A stretch of DNA of 64,000 nucleotides, taken from Burkholderia sp. D-99. GTDB lineage: Bacteria > Pseudomonadota > Gammaproteobacteria > Burkholderiales > Burkholderiaceae. The notes beneath the pieces are model-generated. The model had not been told where the DNA came from. It saw only the letters and a list, made by a program, of their open reading frames with translations, and searched no databases. This document shows, one piece after another, positions 35,224-44,150 of the stretch. Both the position numbers and the translations under genes were made by a program. The stretch lies in the NCBI RefSeq assembly GCF_011605345.1, contig NZ_JAAOXM010000017.1:62001-126000 (forward strand). The letters run 5' to 3'. Each line of letters opens with the position of its first letter. Position 1 is the stretch's first letter.

Positions 35224-35892
35224 ATGCGACGGTTTCTCTCGCTAATCGTGCTTTCGTTCGGCATCGCGCAACAGGCATCGGCGCAGCAAGCGCCCGCGCT
35301 GCCTGCATCCGCGCCCGAAGCGATTGCATCGGCACCGGCCGTCGCCTCCGCGCCGCTCGCCAACGCCAACGATCAGCCGAACGAAGCAAACCGCCGCATC
35401 ACGTCCTACCTGACGAAGAAATTCGGCGTTGCGAAAGAAAAAGCCACGAAGCTCGCCGATATCGTGAGCGTGACTGCGACGAAATATTCGCTGCCGCCGG
35501 CACTCGTTTACGCCATCATCTCGATCGAATCGCGCTTCCAGGAAAAGGCGCGCGGCCAGCACGGCGCGACGGGGCTGATGCAGGTCGTGCCGGCCGCGCA
35601 CCGCGGCCTGCTGCGCAACGTGAAGGACCTGACCGAGCCGAACGCGAACGTCGAAGCCGGCTCCGCGATCCTGTCGGGCTACGTGAGGGCGGCCGGCGGC
35701 AACGTGCAGGCCGGGCTGAAAAGCTATGGCGGTTCGAATGCGTATGCGGCGAAGGTGATGCAGCGGGTCGATTCGTTCCGGTTCGTGCTCGAACCGGACG
35801 ACGGCGCGAAAGCCGCGAACGAGACGAAGGCGCGGATGGTGCCGGTCAGCGAATCGACGTCGACATCGACGTCGGCTCGCAACACGCAGTAA
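35224..35892 (+). CDS. Secreted lytic transglycosylase (SLT domain)
   Basis: A 222-residue exported peptidoglycan lyase. Residues 1-20 are a signal peptide (IAQQASA|QQ). An Ala/Pro-rich linker (21-50) leads to the SLT domain (about 60-190). Catalytic Glu102 is in YAIISIESRFQEKARGQHGA, followed by TGLMQVVPAAHRG and LKSYGGSNAYAAKVM, the family 1 GEWL-fold signature. It should cleave the MurNAc-GlcNAc bond to give 1,6-anhydroMurNAc in the periplasm. The Ser/Thr-rich C-terminus (SESTSTSTSA) is unstructured. Such small enzymes often assist secretion or envelope assembly; no such system is adjacent. Confidence 0.9.
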   Translation: MRRFLSLIVLSFGIAQQASAQQAPALPASAPEAIASAPAVASAPLANANDQPNEANRRITSYLTKKFGVAKEKATKLADIVSVTATKYSLPPALVYAIISIESRFQEKARGQHGATGLMQVVPAAHRGLLRNVKDLTEPNANVEAGSAILSGYVRAAGGNVQAGLKSYGGSNAYAAKVMQRVDSFRFVLEPDDGAKAANETKARMVPVSESTSTSTSARNTQ

Positions 35893-35932
35893 GCGCGACT
35901 ACGCACGCCCCTCTTTGCGACTCGTCCTGCAC

Positions 35933-36343
35933 ATGCGCGACACGATCCGACACGCCACCCGCCTTCTCGCCGTCGCCGCGCTCGCAAGCGGCGCAGCTTC
36001 CGCGTTCGCCGCGGTCGATTGCGAACAGCACGGGCCGACGATGGATGCGGTACGCCGATGCATCGTCGACAACAACAATCAGGCAGTGGAACACGCGTAC
36101 CGGTCCCTCGAACGCAAGACCCGGCAACGCAACCCCGATGCGGCGAAACAACTCGCGCAATCGCAGGCAAGCTGGCTCAACTTCGCGCGCGACACCTGCG
36201 ACTACGTGAAAGCCGCCAATCCGCAGCAGATGATTCCGGACGATGCGTGGCTGAACTGCTGGGTCGACTTCAGCCAGGCACGCGTGCGCATCCTGAAGAA
36301 ATGGGAAGCGCAGGGGGACGCGCCGCAACCGGCGCAGCAGTGA
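35933..36343 (+). CDS. Secreted LprI-like (DUF1311) small protein
   Basis: A 136-residue exported protein. The signal peptide ends at AAVDC (about residue 26). The mature part has CEQHGPTMDAVRRCIVDNNNQA, LERKTRQRNPDAAKQLAQSQ and ASWLNFARDTCDYV, the alternating Cys and Gln/Ala helices of lysozyme-inhibitor LprI/DUF1311 proteins. Four Cys residues probably form two disulfides. Related proteins inhibit lysozyme, which would suit its place next to a lytic transglycosylase gene, but inhibition is not shown by sequence. The ATG at 35933 is preferred over an upstream TTG. Confidence 0.8.
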   Translation: MRDTIRHATRLLAVAALASGAASAFAAVDCEQHGPTMDAVRRCIVDNNNQAVEHAYRSLERKTRQRNPDAAKQLAQSQASWLNFARDTCDYVKAANPQQMIPDDAWLNCWVDFSQARVRILKKWEAQGDAPQPAQQ

Positions 36344-36373
36344 ACGGCGGACGATCGTCCGCGCAGCCTCCCG

Positions 36374-37249
36374 TCACGCCTGCGCGAAATGCGCGCGCAG
36401 AAACTCGATGAAAATCTGTGTCTTCGCCGGCAGCAAGCGCGTTTCCGTCATCGCGTAGACCGGCACGGCCGCGCCCTCCCATTCGGGCAGCACCCGGCGC
36501 AGCCGCCCCGCGGCCACATCGTCGGCCACCACTTCGTCCGGCACCTGGATGATCCCCGCATCATGCACGGCCAGTTGCCGGTTCATGCCCACGCTGTTCA
36601 CGACGAACCGCCCGCCCACCGGCACGTCGACCGCCTGCTCGCCGCGACGCAGCGTCCACGCGGTGAGGCGCTGCACGCTCATGCACTGGTGCTGCGCCAG
36701 GTCGCCCGGTTCGAGCGGCTCGCCCGCGCGTTCGAGATAACGCGGCGACGCATACAGGTAGTTGCGGAACGTCGCGAGCCGCCGCGCGACGAGCTGCGAA
36801 TCCGCCGATTCGCCGATCCGGATCGCGACGTCGAACGGCTCGCTCACGAGGTCGACGCGCCGTGACGTCAGCTCGAAATCGAACGTCAGCTTCGGGTAGC
36901 GGTTCGCGAATTCGACGATCAGCGGCGTCAGGTAGATCACCGCGAAATCGACCGGGAACGACGCGCGCAGCACGCCCGCCGGTTCGGCCAGCAGCCCACC
37001 GAGCTGCTCGTGCGCGAGCCGCGCCTCGTCGACGATGCGCTTGCAGCGCTCGAAATACAGCTGCCCGGCTTCCGTGAGCTCGATGCGGCGCGTCGTGCGG
37101 TGCAGCAGCCGCAAGCCGATCGCCTTTTCCAGCGCGCCGATGCGCCGCGACAGCGTCGAATTCGGCATCCCCAGCGCCTGCGCGGCACTACGAAAGCCGC
37201 GCGCCTTCACGACTTCCACGAACAGCGCCATGTCGTTCAGCAGTTCCAT
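36374..37249 (-). CDS. LysR family transcriptional regulator
   Basis: A 291-residue LysR regulator. The HTH is at about residues 1-60 (MALFVEVVKARGFRSAAQALGMPNSTLSRRIGALE) and the effector domain starts near 90. The pattern is that of the CrgA/DmlR-like subgroup (LRASFPVDFAVIYLTPLIVEFANRYP), whose members often control adjacent oxidoreductases. It is divergent from the Old Yellow Enzyme gene with a 170-bp spacer, where repeats of CAATG-like half-sites lie near 37260-37290. Control of the flavoenzyme by electrophiles or quinones is a reasonable inference. Confidence 0.9.
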   Translation of the reverse strand: MELLNDMALFVEVVKARGFRSAAQALGMPNSTLSRRIGALEKAIGLRLLHRTTRRIELTEAGQLYFERCKRIVDEARLAHEQLGGLLAEPAGVLRASFPVDFAVIYLTPLIVEFANRYPKLTFDFELTSRRVDLVSEPFDVAIRIGESADSQLVARRLATFRNYLYASPRYLERAGEPLEPGDLAQHQCMSVQRLTAWTLRRGEQAVDVPVGGRFVVNSVGMNRQLAVHDAGIIQVPDEVVADDVAAGRLRRVLPEWEGAAVPVYAMTETRLLPAKTQIFIEFLRAHFAQA

Positions 37250-37419
37250 ATCCGTTGCCCCATCAATGGATCAATGTTCTCCATTGCACCCACTTTATCT
37301 CGAAAAAGGAGCAATGGATGATGCAGGTATGGCGTCACGGCCGGCGCGACCTGCGCGACCCTCGCCCGATGCGGCACCGCCCCGGTGCCGTCACCCGAAC
37401 TTCGATGAGGAAATACGCG

Positions 37420-38532
37420 ATGAAACAGCTTTTCGTTCCCGCTCAAGCCGGCCAGGAAGCGCCGCGACTGTTCGCCCCGGTCCGCGTCGGCCGCTACGAT
37501 CTGCAGAACCGCCTGGTCATGGCACCGATGACACGCAGCCGCGCCGCGTTCGACGGCACGCCCGGCGCACTGGCCGCCGAATACTATGCGCAGCGCGCGG
37601 ACCTCGGCCTGATCGTCAGCGAAGGCACGCAGCCGTCGGACGACGGCCAGGGCTACCTGACGACGCCCGGCATCTACACCGACGCGCACGTCGCCGGCTG
37701 GAAGGCGGTCAGCGAACGCGTGCACGCACGCGGCAGCCGCCTGTTCATCCAGCTGATGCATGTGGGGCGCATGTCGCACCCCGACAATACGCCGCATCAT
37801 CGCCAGGGCGTCGCGCCTTCCGCGATCGCGCCGGGCGTGCCGATGTTCACGATGAAAGGGATGCAGGAGATTCCGGCACCGCGCGCGCTGACGACGGACG
37901 AAGTGCGCGAGACCGTGAACGACTTCCGTATTGCCGCGCGCCGCGCGATCGAGGCCGGCGCCGACGGTGTCGAGATCCACGGCGCGAACGGGTATCTGGT
38001 CCAGCAGTTCTTCGCGCCGAACGCCAACACGCGCACCGACGCGTACGGCGGCTCGATCGAGAACCGCGCGCGCTTCGCGCTCGAGGTGGCCGAAGCGATC
38101 GCCGCCGAGATCGGTGCGGACCGCACCGCGATCCGCCTGTCGCCAGGCACCACGCTATGGGGCATCGACGAAGGCCCGGAAAGCGGCGAACTGTACCGTC
38201 ATCTGGCATCGCAGCTCGACCGCCTCGGCCTCGCATACCTGCACGTGATGCACGGGGGCGACGAGCCGCTGCTCGCGGACCTGCGCGCACACTGGAACGG
38301 CACGCTGATCGTGAACCGGCCGGGCCGCGTGCGTGACGCGATCGGCACGGATGTCGCGTCGGGGCTCGCCGATCTCGAAGCGTACGGCCAGATGGTGCTC
38401 GCGAATCCGGATTTCGTCACGCGGCTGAAGACGGGCGCACCGATGAACGACGCGCAGCACGACACGTTCTTCGGCGGCGATGCGCGCGGGTATGTCGACT
38501 ATCCGGCGCTGGATGGGGCGGCTGCGGCTTGA
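37420..38532 (+). CDS. Old Yellow Enzyme family alkene reductase (NemA-like)
   Basis: A 370-residue FMN-dependent TIM-barrel oxidoreductase. LFAPVRVGRYDLQNRLVMAPMTRSRA is the N-terminal signature, HGAN at 187-190 gives the His/Asn pair that binds the activating carbonyl, and Tyr192 is the likely proton donor. YGGSIENRARFALEV and VNRPGRVRDAIG line the flavin site. It reduces activated alkenes, nitro compounds or quinones using NADPH. GAGG 9 bases upstream supports the ATG at 37420; an in-frame ATG at 37405 is the alternative. It is divergent from a LysR gene. Confidence 0.92.
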   Translation: MKQLFVPAQAGQEAPRLFAPVRVGRYDLQNRLVMAPMTRSRAAFDGTPGALAAEYYAQRADLGLIVSEGTQPSDDGQGYLTTPGIYTDAHVAGWKAVSERVHARGSRLFIQLMHVGRMSHPDNTPHHRQGVAPSAIAPGVPMFTMKGMQEIPAPRALTTDEVRETVNDFRIAARRAIEAGADGVEIHGANGYLVQQFFAPNANTRTDAYGGSIENRARFALEVAEAIAAEIGADRTAIRLSPGTTLWGIDEGPESGELYRHLASQLDRLGLAYLHVMHGGDEPLLADLRAHWNGTLIVNRPGRVRDAIGTDVASGLADLEAYGQMVLANPDFVTRLKTGAPMNDAQHDTFFGGDARGYVDYPALDGAAAA

Positions 38533-38618
38533 CGCGATCGCACGGGGCGATAGCTGCGACACGCCTGAACCGTTTCGCAGCTATCGCCGGTGAACCGCGC
38601 GATATCCGTCAAAGACCG

Positions 38619-38633
38619 AACGTCTCATTGTTC
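38619..38633. repeat. 15-bp direct repeat, left copy
   Basis: AACGTCTCATTGTTC, identical to 39674-39688. The two copies flank the secreted hypothetical gene at a distance of 1055 bp and have the same orientation. Confidence 0.55.
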
Positions 38634-38669
38634 GCCACCTGTCACGTTGAACTGAGCGGAAGCAGCCGA

Positions 38670-39413
38670 TCAATCGGCATTTCGCATGGCGTCCGGAATA
38701 CGGTAGGTGCCATCGCGATAGTCGAGCGTAACGTTACGGCGTTGTGCGGGTGACGTGTGATCCGAGCATGTATCGGCTTCGAGCCGGCTCTCGCGCTCGA
38801 CGTACTTTTCGGCGACCCGCAAAACGGCGTAGCCTTGCGTGCCTGCCGGGCCGAGTGCGAGTGTGCGTGATGTTTCAGACGTACTTGTACAAGGACCATC
38901 ACGGTCGCCGGTCCAATCGCTCACAATCAGGCGATCCAGCACCGGGCGCAAATGCTGCCCATCGATCAAATAGAGACTCAGCGTAGCGATGCCGGACATA
39001 TCCGCGGGCGGGCCGCCAGACGACTTCAGGCGCACGCCGAAGGCACGTTGAGTGGAGGTCAGCTGATAACGCGCCGTGTCGAGCTCGACGCCGTCAAAAT
39101 AGTGATCCTCTCCGTAGTGAATCGCCGATCGCTGAAACCGGTGCGCGACAATCGCGCCCGTAGCCGTATCGGCAACCAGTACCTCGATGTCGACGACGAT
39201 CGGCCCCTCGCTGCTGCTTTTCTGCTCCAGAGGTAACACCCCGATCGTCAGCGCCTCATTCGCGGGCCAGACCTTGCAAACCGCGTGAGCAGCATCCAGC
39301 GCCTGGCCGGGATGAAGTTGTGCGAACCCGTTCTGAAGGTTCTCACTGCACCCTGCATGTGCGATGAGCGGCGCCAAAGCGGCAACAACGCAAGTCACAG
39401 CGCGTTTCATCAT
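38670..39413 (-). CDS. Secreted hypothetical protein
   Basis: A 247-residue exported protein of unknown function. The signal peptide MMKRAVTCVVAALAPLIAHA is followed by a mature start GCSENLQNG. The mature chain reads like a beta-rich domain (IVVDIEVLVADTATGAIVAH, YQLTSTQRAFGVRLKSSGG, IATLSLYLIDGQHLRPVLDR) and ends in a polar tail. Four Cys residues could form disulfides. GGAAGG lies just upstream, and the second ATG (39410) has the better spacing. GC content and codon choice are less extreme than in neighbouring genes, which with the flanking 15-bp repeats hints at acquisition. No family recognised. Confidence 0.78.
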   Translation of the reverse strand: MMKRAVTCVVAALAPLIAHAGCSENLQNGFAQLHPGQALDAAHAVCKVWPANEALTIGVLPLEQKSSSEGPIVVDIEVLVADTATGAIVAHRFQRSAIHYGEDHYFDGVELDTARYQLTSTQRAFGVRLKSSGGPPADMSGIATLSLYLIDGQHLRPVLDRLIVSDWTGDRDGPCTSTSETSRTLALGPAGTQGYAVLRVAEKYVERESRLEADTCSDHTSPAQRRNVTLDYRDGTYRIPDAMRNAD

Positions 39414-39673
39414 CGCCTTCCCGATGGTCTTCGTGAATTTTTCCCGATAGCGAATAGTACGTGGGAAACATCGAAAACCGGACGGAAGAAGCTCGACGGG
39501 AATTGAAACAGGCCATGTCAGGGCTACGCGGAACGCTCCTGAAGAGACTGCCGCACGCTTGGCTCGTAGAGGGCGGCATCGCGAGCATTGACCGGGAAGG
39601 CCAGCGCAAGCTGCTGGTGCGGGTCCGCAGTGGGTTGCCCAAGAGCGCTCGCGTGACAAGTGACGGGGGGGTA

Positions 39674-39688
39674 AACGTCTCATTGTTC
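39674..39688. repeat. 15-bp direct repeat, right copy
   Basis: AACGTCTCATTGTTC, identical to 38619-38633. Its last ten bases form most of the left arm of the hairpin at 39679-39709. Confidence 0.55.
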
Positions 39689-39709
39689 CGATATTCCAGG
39701 AACAATGAG
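39679..39709 (-). terminator. Hairpin after the sox-folB operon
   Basis: CTCATTGTTCC (39679-39689) pairs perfectly with GGAACAATGAG (39699-39709) around a 9-base loop. It lies 38 bases past the folB stop on the minus strand and is the probable end of the sdaA-sox-folB transcript, although no long T tract follows. Confidence 0.6.
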
Positions 39710-39746
39710 CCATCGCGTGGGCGGATCGCCTCCCCGCCCCGCCCGC

Positions 39747-40187
39747 TCAAAACTGCCCCGCCGCCCCCGTCCACCGCAAATAATCCCCGCGCGCCCAGTC
39801 GAGCGTCACGCCCACACGCTTCGTGCCGGGCCGGATCTTCGGCTTGTACACCGACAGCGTCAGCGACTCCAGCGCTGGCCATTCACGGAACGACAGCACC
39901 GCGATATCGGCGACGAGCGTCTCCAGCAGCCGCGTATGCGGCTTGTGCGACAGGAACGCGGCCAGGCGCGCGCAATAGCCGTCGTAATCGATCCACTCGC
40001 CCTGCTCGCTCGGCTCGCACCGATAGCCGAGGCGCGCATCGATCACGATCGGCTGCGGCGCTTCATGCTCGTGCGCATGAATGCCGATCCGCGCGGGCAC
40101 CTTCAGTTCGTCGACGAACACGCTCCAGCCGCGCCCGCGCAGGCGCGGCGCGTCGATCGCCACGAACGGTTCGTCGAACGGCTTCAT
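39747..40187 (-). CDS. folB: Dihydroneopterin aldolase-like protein
   Basis: A 146-residue FolB-type protein: ELKVPARIGIHAHEHEAPQPIVIDARLGY, then HTRLLETLVADIAVLSF and SVYKPKIRPGTKRVGVTLD, the T-fold pattern. The classical enzyme converts dihydroneopterin to hydroxymethyl-dihydropterin. Here it overlaps soxG by four bases (ATGA), so it belongs to the sarcosine oxidase operon, which uses tetrahydrofolate to accept the methyl-derived C1 unit. It is best seen as an accessory FolB paralogue supplying or handling folate for sarcosine oxidation, rather than the housekeeping copy. Confidence 0.85.
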   Translation of the reverse strand: MKPFDEPFVAIDAPRLRGRGWSVFVDELKVPARIGIHAHEHEAPQPIVIDARLGYRCEPSEQGEWIDYDGYCARLAAFLSHKPHTRLLETLVADIAVLSFREWPALESLTLSVYKPKIRPGTKRVGVTLDWARGDYLRWTGAAGQF

Positions 40188-40816
40188 GATGCAAGCGGCG
40201 CGGCCGCGTCGAGCATGATGCGCACGAAATAGTCGGCGAAGCTGCGGCGCAGGACGATCTCGAACGCATCGTCACCGGTCGGGATCAGCACGATCGACGT
40301 CTTGAAGTAATGCGACTGCGCGCACTGGCCCGGCTTGAACGCACGCGGATGCAGATCGAGCGGGCAGCCGCGTGCGAGCACGTCGCGCACGCGTTCACCA
40401 CTGATCTCGACAACCGTATAGCCGCTGCCGACGTCGACGGCGGCCGCATACGAACCCTGCACGGCTTCCGCGAGCTGAGCCTCCAGCACGCCGGCCTGCA
40501 CGGGCCCGTTCGAGCGCACGAGCCACTCGTCGGGGCCGAGCCACAGCACGTCGTACTCGGCGCCGCGTGCAACCGTGTTCGGCGCGGCCGGCGGCCGGCA
40601 GCCGACCACGCGCTCGAACGCGGCGACGAATGCCGGATCGCTCAACTCGCCGCGCACGTTGACGAGATCGAGGAACGGCCGCTCGCGCAGCGTGAACTTC
40701 TTCGATGCGCGCGCCTGGTGCGGCTTCAGCACGTCGGCCGCCCCGACGAACGGCGATTCAAGCGTCACGCCGCCCGCACCTGCCACCTGCGTCTGGTTTC
40801 TGGTTTCATTCCACAT
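40184..40816 (-). CDS. soxG: Sarcosine oxidase gamma subunit
   Basis: A 210-residue subunit with a GcvT-like fold: LRERPFLDLVNVRGELSDPAFVAAFERVVG, EYDVLWLGPDEWLVR and DVGSGYTVVEISGERVRDVLARGCPLDLHPRAF. It completes heterotetrameric sarcosine oxidase. It overlaps soxA by 11 bases and folB by four, indicating tight translational coupling. Confidence 0.93.
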   Translation of the reverse strand: MWNETRNQTQVAGAGGVTLESPFVGAADVLKPHQARASKKFTLRERPFLDLVNVRGELSDPAFVAAFERVVGCRPPAAPNTVARGAEYDVLWLGPDEWLVRSNGPVQAGVLEAQLAEAVQGSYAAAVDVGSGYTVVEISGERVRDVLARGCPLDLHPRAFKPGQCAQSHYFKTSIVLIPTGDDAFEIVLRRSFADYFVRIMLDAAAPLAS

Positions 40817-43800
40817 GCTGGCGCACCCCTTCGGTATCGTAGAAAACCGGGCTCGAGATCTTCGCGGTGATGCGCTTGCCGTTGGCCAGCGGAATCACGA
40901 CGCTCTCGCCCATCTTGTTCAGGCCGCCCTTCACCACTGCGAGCGCGATCGAGCGCTTCAGGATCGGGCTGTAGTAGCTCGACGTCACGTGGCCGATCAT
41001 CGGCGTCGGATCGACCGCCGACACCTGCGTGTCCTTCGCGACGATCTGCGCGCCTTCCGGCAGCACGAACTGTTCGTCCTCGGTCAGCAGGCCGACGAAC
41101 TGCTTGCGGCCTTCCTTCGCGGTGTCCGAGCGCGCGAGCGAGCGCTTGCCGAGGAAGTCCTTCGACTTCGCGACGACCCCGCCCATCCCGAGGTCGTACG
41201 GCGTGATCGAGCCGTCGGTATCCTGGCCAACGATGATGTAGCCCTTCTCCGCACGCAGCACGTGCATCGTCTCGGTGCCGTACGGCGTGATGTCGAACTC
41301 GGCGCCGGCCGCCATCAGCGCTTCCCACACCGCGCGGCCCGCGTTCGCCGGCACGTTCACTTCATAGGCCAGCTCGCCCGAGAAGCTGATCCGCATCACG
41401 CGCGCCTTCGCGCCGGCAACGGTGCCGTTCCGGTAGCTCATGAACGGGAATGCCTCGTTGCCGAAGTCGATGTCCTGGCACACCTTCTGCACGACCTTGC
41501 GGCTCTTCGGGCCGACCACCGCGAACGTCGCCCAGTGATCGGTGACGGACGACAGCCGCACCTTCATGTCGGGCCATTCGGTCTGCAGCCAGCGTTCGAG
41601 CCACGTCAGCACGCGCGCCGCGCCGCCCGTCGTGGTCGTCATCATGAAATGCTGGTCGGCGAGGCGCACCGTCACGCCGTCGTCGAACACCATCCCGTTC
41701 TCGTCGAGCATCAGCCCGTAGCGGCACTTGCCCACTTCGAGCTTGTTCCACGGGTTCGTGTACATCCAGTTCAGCAGCTTCACCGCATCCGGGCCCTGGA
41801 TATCGATCTTGCCGAGCGTCGATGCGTCGAGGATGCCGACGCTGTTGCGCACCGCCAGGCATTCGCGCTTCACGGCCGCATGGAGATCCTCGCCGTTCTT
41901 CGGGAAATACCACGGCCGCTTCCAGTTGCCGACGTCCTCGAACAGCGCGCCGTGCTCGACGTGCCACTCGTGCACGCAGGTCTTGCGGATCGGGTCGAGG
42001 AAATCGCCGAGTTCGCGGCCCGCGAACGTGCCGAACGACACCGGCGTGTAGTTCGGGCGGAACGTGGTCGTGCCCGTTTCCGGAATCGTCTTGCCGAGCG
42101 CCCCCGCGAGGATCGCCATCCCGTTGATGTTGCCGAGCTTGCCCTGGTCGGTGCCGAAGCCCATCGCCGTATAGCGCTTCACGTGCTCGACCGATTCGAA
42201 GCCTTCGCGTGCGGCGAGCAGGATGTCCGCAGCCGACACGTCGTTCTGGAAGTCGACGAACTGCTTCGGCCCGCGCGCCGCGGCTTCGCGGCTGCCGACG
42301 AGCCACAGCGGCTGCAGTGCGCCTTCGACAGCTTCGGCAACCTGCGGCGCGACCGGGCGCTGCTCGGCCGTGAAGCCCGCGGCCTTCGCCGCTTCCACGC
42401 CCGCGTCGACCGCGAGCCGCAGCGCGCGCGCCAGCCCGAATTCGCCGGCCGCCGCACCGATGCTCGCCTCCGCCTGCACGGGCTTGCCCGGCAGGAAGCA
42501 CGCCTTCTCGTCGTTCCAGCACGCCTTGCCGCCCGATTGCGCGAACAGGTGCAGCACGGGGCTGAAGCCGCCCGACATCGCGACGAGATCGCACGGCAGC
42601 GTCTGCAGCTTGCCGCCCACCTGGCCGTTCGCGCTGGACGCGACGTCGACCGACGACACGCGCCACTTGCCCGCTGCGGCCGTCACGACCGCGCCGCTCA
42701 TCACCGTCACGCCCTGTCGCTTCGCCGCGGCCGGCAGTGCGCCGTTCGACGATGCGCGCGAATCGACGACCGTCACCTTCGCGCCGCACGCCTTCAGGTC
42801 GAGCGCGGTCTGGTAGGCGCGATCGTTGTTCGTGAACACGACCGCGTTGCGGCCCGGCAGCACGCCGAAGCGATGCACGTAGGTGGACACCGCGCCGGCG
42901 AGCATCACGCCCGGCAGGTCGTTGTTGCCGAACACGATCGGACGCTCGTGCGCGCCGGTCGCGAGAATCACGCGCTTCGCGCGGACCTTCCACAGCAGCT
43001 CGCGCGTGCCCTTGCGCATCGATACCGGCAGGTGATCGGTCAGGCGCTGCGTGACCGTCACGAGGTTGTGGTCCTGGTAGCCGAACGCGGTGCTGCGCGA
43101 CAGGATCGTCACGTCAGGCAGCTTGCGCAACTCGGCCTCGATCTTCTCGACCCACTGCAGCGCGGGCTTCGCATCGATCTCGGCGCGGCACGACAGCAGG
43201 CTGCCGCCGAGTTCGCGCTGGTCGTCGACGAGGATCACGCGCGCGCCGGACGTGGCCGCCGCATGCGCGGCCGCGAGCCCCGACGGGCCGCCGCCCACGA
43301 CGAGCACGTCGCAGTGCGCATAGCACTTGTCGTAGCGATCGGCGTCGAGCGCTTCCGGCGCCTTGCCGAGGCCGGCGGCTTCACGGATCTTCTCTTCGTA
43401 CTTCGGCCACATCTTGCGCGGCCACATGAACGTCTTGTAGTAGAAGCCTGCCGGCAGGAAGCGCGACAGCTTCTGGTTGACCGCGTACTTGTCGTTCTCG
43501 AGCGTCGGCTCGGCGTTCACGCTCGACGCGACGAGCCCCTGGTACAGCTCGATCTCGGTCGCGCGCGCGTTCGGCACCGTGTACGGGCCCGATTCGAGCT
43601 GCACGACGGCATTCGGTTCCGCGACGTCCGCCGTCACGATCCCGCGCGGGCGGTGGTACTTGAAGCTGCGCGCGACGAAGTGCACGCCGTTCGCGAGCAG
43701 CGCGGACGCGAGCGTGTCGCCCTGGAAGCCCTGATACGTGCGGCCGTTGAACGTGAAGGTCAGCGGAATCGCGCGATTGATGCGGCCACCGGTGCCGAGG

Positions 43801-43817
43801 CGGTCTTTCTGGCTCAT
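40806..43817 (-). CDS. soxA: Sarcosine oxidase alpha subunit
   Basis: A 1003-residue cytoplasmic subunit. Residues 15-100 form the ferredoxin-like N-terminal domain (LTFTFNGRTYQGFQGDTLASALLANGV). A Rossmann domain with GGGPSGLAAAHAAA (about 172-185) binds NAD+. The C-terminal GcvT-type domain (about 600-1000) binds tetrahydrofolate and traps the formaldehyde released from sarcosine as 5,10-methylene-THF. The start at 43817 overlaps soxD by four bases. Length matches characterised alpha subunits (about 965-1000). The holoenzyme demethylates sarcosine to glycine with release of H2O2. Confidence 0.95.
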   Translation of the reverse strand: MSQKDRLGTGGRINRAIPLTFTFNGRTYQGFQGDTLASALLANGVHFVARSFKYHRPRGIVTADVAEPNAVVQLESGPYTVPNARATEIELYQGLVASSVNAEPTLENDKYAVNQKLSRFLPAGFYYKTFMWPRKMWPKYEEKIREAAGLGKAPEALDADRYDKCYAHCDVLVVGGGPSGLAAAHAAATSGARVILVDDQRELGGSLLSCRAEIDAKPALQWVEKIEAELRKLPDVTILSRSTAFGYQDHNLVTVTQRLTDHLPVSMRKGTRELLWKVRAKRVILATGAHERPIVFGNNDLPGVMLAGAVSTYVHRFGVLPGRNAVVFTNNDRAYQTALDLKACGAKVTVVDSRASSNGALPAAAKRQGVTVMSGAVVTAAAGKWRVSSVDVASSANGQVGGKLQTLPCDLVAMSGGFSPVLHLFAQSGGKACWNDEKACFLPGKPVQAEASIGAAAGEFGLARALRLAVDAGVEAAKAAGFTAEQRPVAPQVAEAVEGALQPLWLVGSREAAARGPKQFVDFQNDVSAADILLAAREGFESVEHVKRYTAMGFGTDQGKLGNINGMAILAGALGKTIPETGTTTFRPNYTPVSFGTFAGRELGDFLDPIRKTCVHEWHVEHGALFEDVGNWKRPWYFPKNGEDLHAAVKRECLAVRNSVGILDASTLGKIDIQGPDAVKLLNWMYTNPWNKLEVGKCRYGLMLDENGMVFDDGVTVRLADQHFMMTTTTGGAARVLTWLERWLQTEWPDMKVRLSSVTDHWATFAVVGPKSRKVVQKVCQDIDFGNEAFPFMSYRNGTVAGAKARVMRISFSGELAYEVNVPANAGRAVWEALMAAGAEFDITPYGTETMHVLRAEKGYIIVGQDTDGSITPYDLGMGGVVAKSKDFLGKRSLARSDTAKEGRKQFVGLLTEDEQFVLPEGAQIVAKDTQVSAVDPTPMIGHVTSSYYSPILKRSIALAVVKGGLNKMGESVVIPLANGKRITAKISSPVFYDTEGVRQHVE

Positions 43818-44128
43818 TTGCTCGTGCCCTCTTCGTGTGCGTTGCCGGCAGCGGTGCCGCTGATGGCAGCCCCACCGAACGTTTCGTAGCCCTTGATATC
43901 GTAGGTCACCGTGTCGCGCGTGGCCTTGAACCAGCGGCGGCAACCCTGCGCGTGCAGCCATTGCTCCTTGTGCAGCCCGCGCTTGTTCTCGCGCATGAAC
44001 ACGTATTCGCCCCATTCGCGGTCGGTCATGTTCTCGTTGTTCACGGGGCGCACGATGTCGGCTTCACCGCCGCACGAGAACTCGGATTCGGCGCGCGGCC
44101 CGCACCACGGACATTCGATCAGCAGCAT
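43814..44128 (-). CDS. soxD: Sarcosine oxidase delta subunit
   Basis: A 104-residue zinc-binding subunit. Cys6 and Cys9 in MLLIECPWCG, with His59 and Cys63 in QWLHAQGCRRWF, match the zinc ligands of the characterised enzyme. The sequence NRRDTVTYD-like end (RDTVTYDIKGYETFGG) is the usual contact region. A GGAGAAAG site precedes the ATG. It lies between soxB and soxA in the standard BDAG order. Confidence 0.93.
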   Translation of the reverse strand: MLLIECPWCGPRAESEFSCGGEADIVRPVNNENMTDREWGEYVFMRENKRGLHKEQWLHAQGCRRWFKATRDTVTYDIKGYETFGGAAISGTAAGNAHEEGTSK

Positions 44129-44150
44129 GTTTCTTTCTCCAATGGTCGGT

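Larger units (their letters stand above)
39414..39746. other. Intergenic region with perfect hairpin
   Basis: About 330 bp between the secreted protein and folB. It contains the inverted repeat and 15-bp repeat copy near 39674-39709. A plus-strand reading frame across it is not supported by a binding site or family match. Confidence 0.4.

Noticed and set aside
39461..39730. Plus-strand frame in the hairpin-bearing spacer
   Set aside because: No binding site or family match, and the frame reads through the inverted repeat and into antisense folB.
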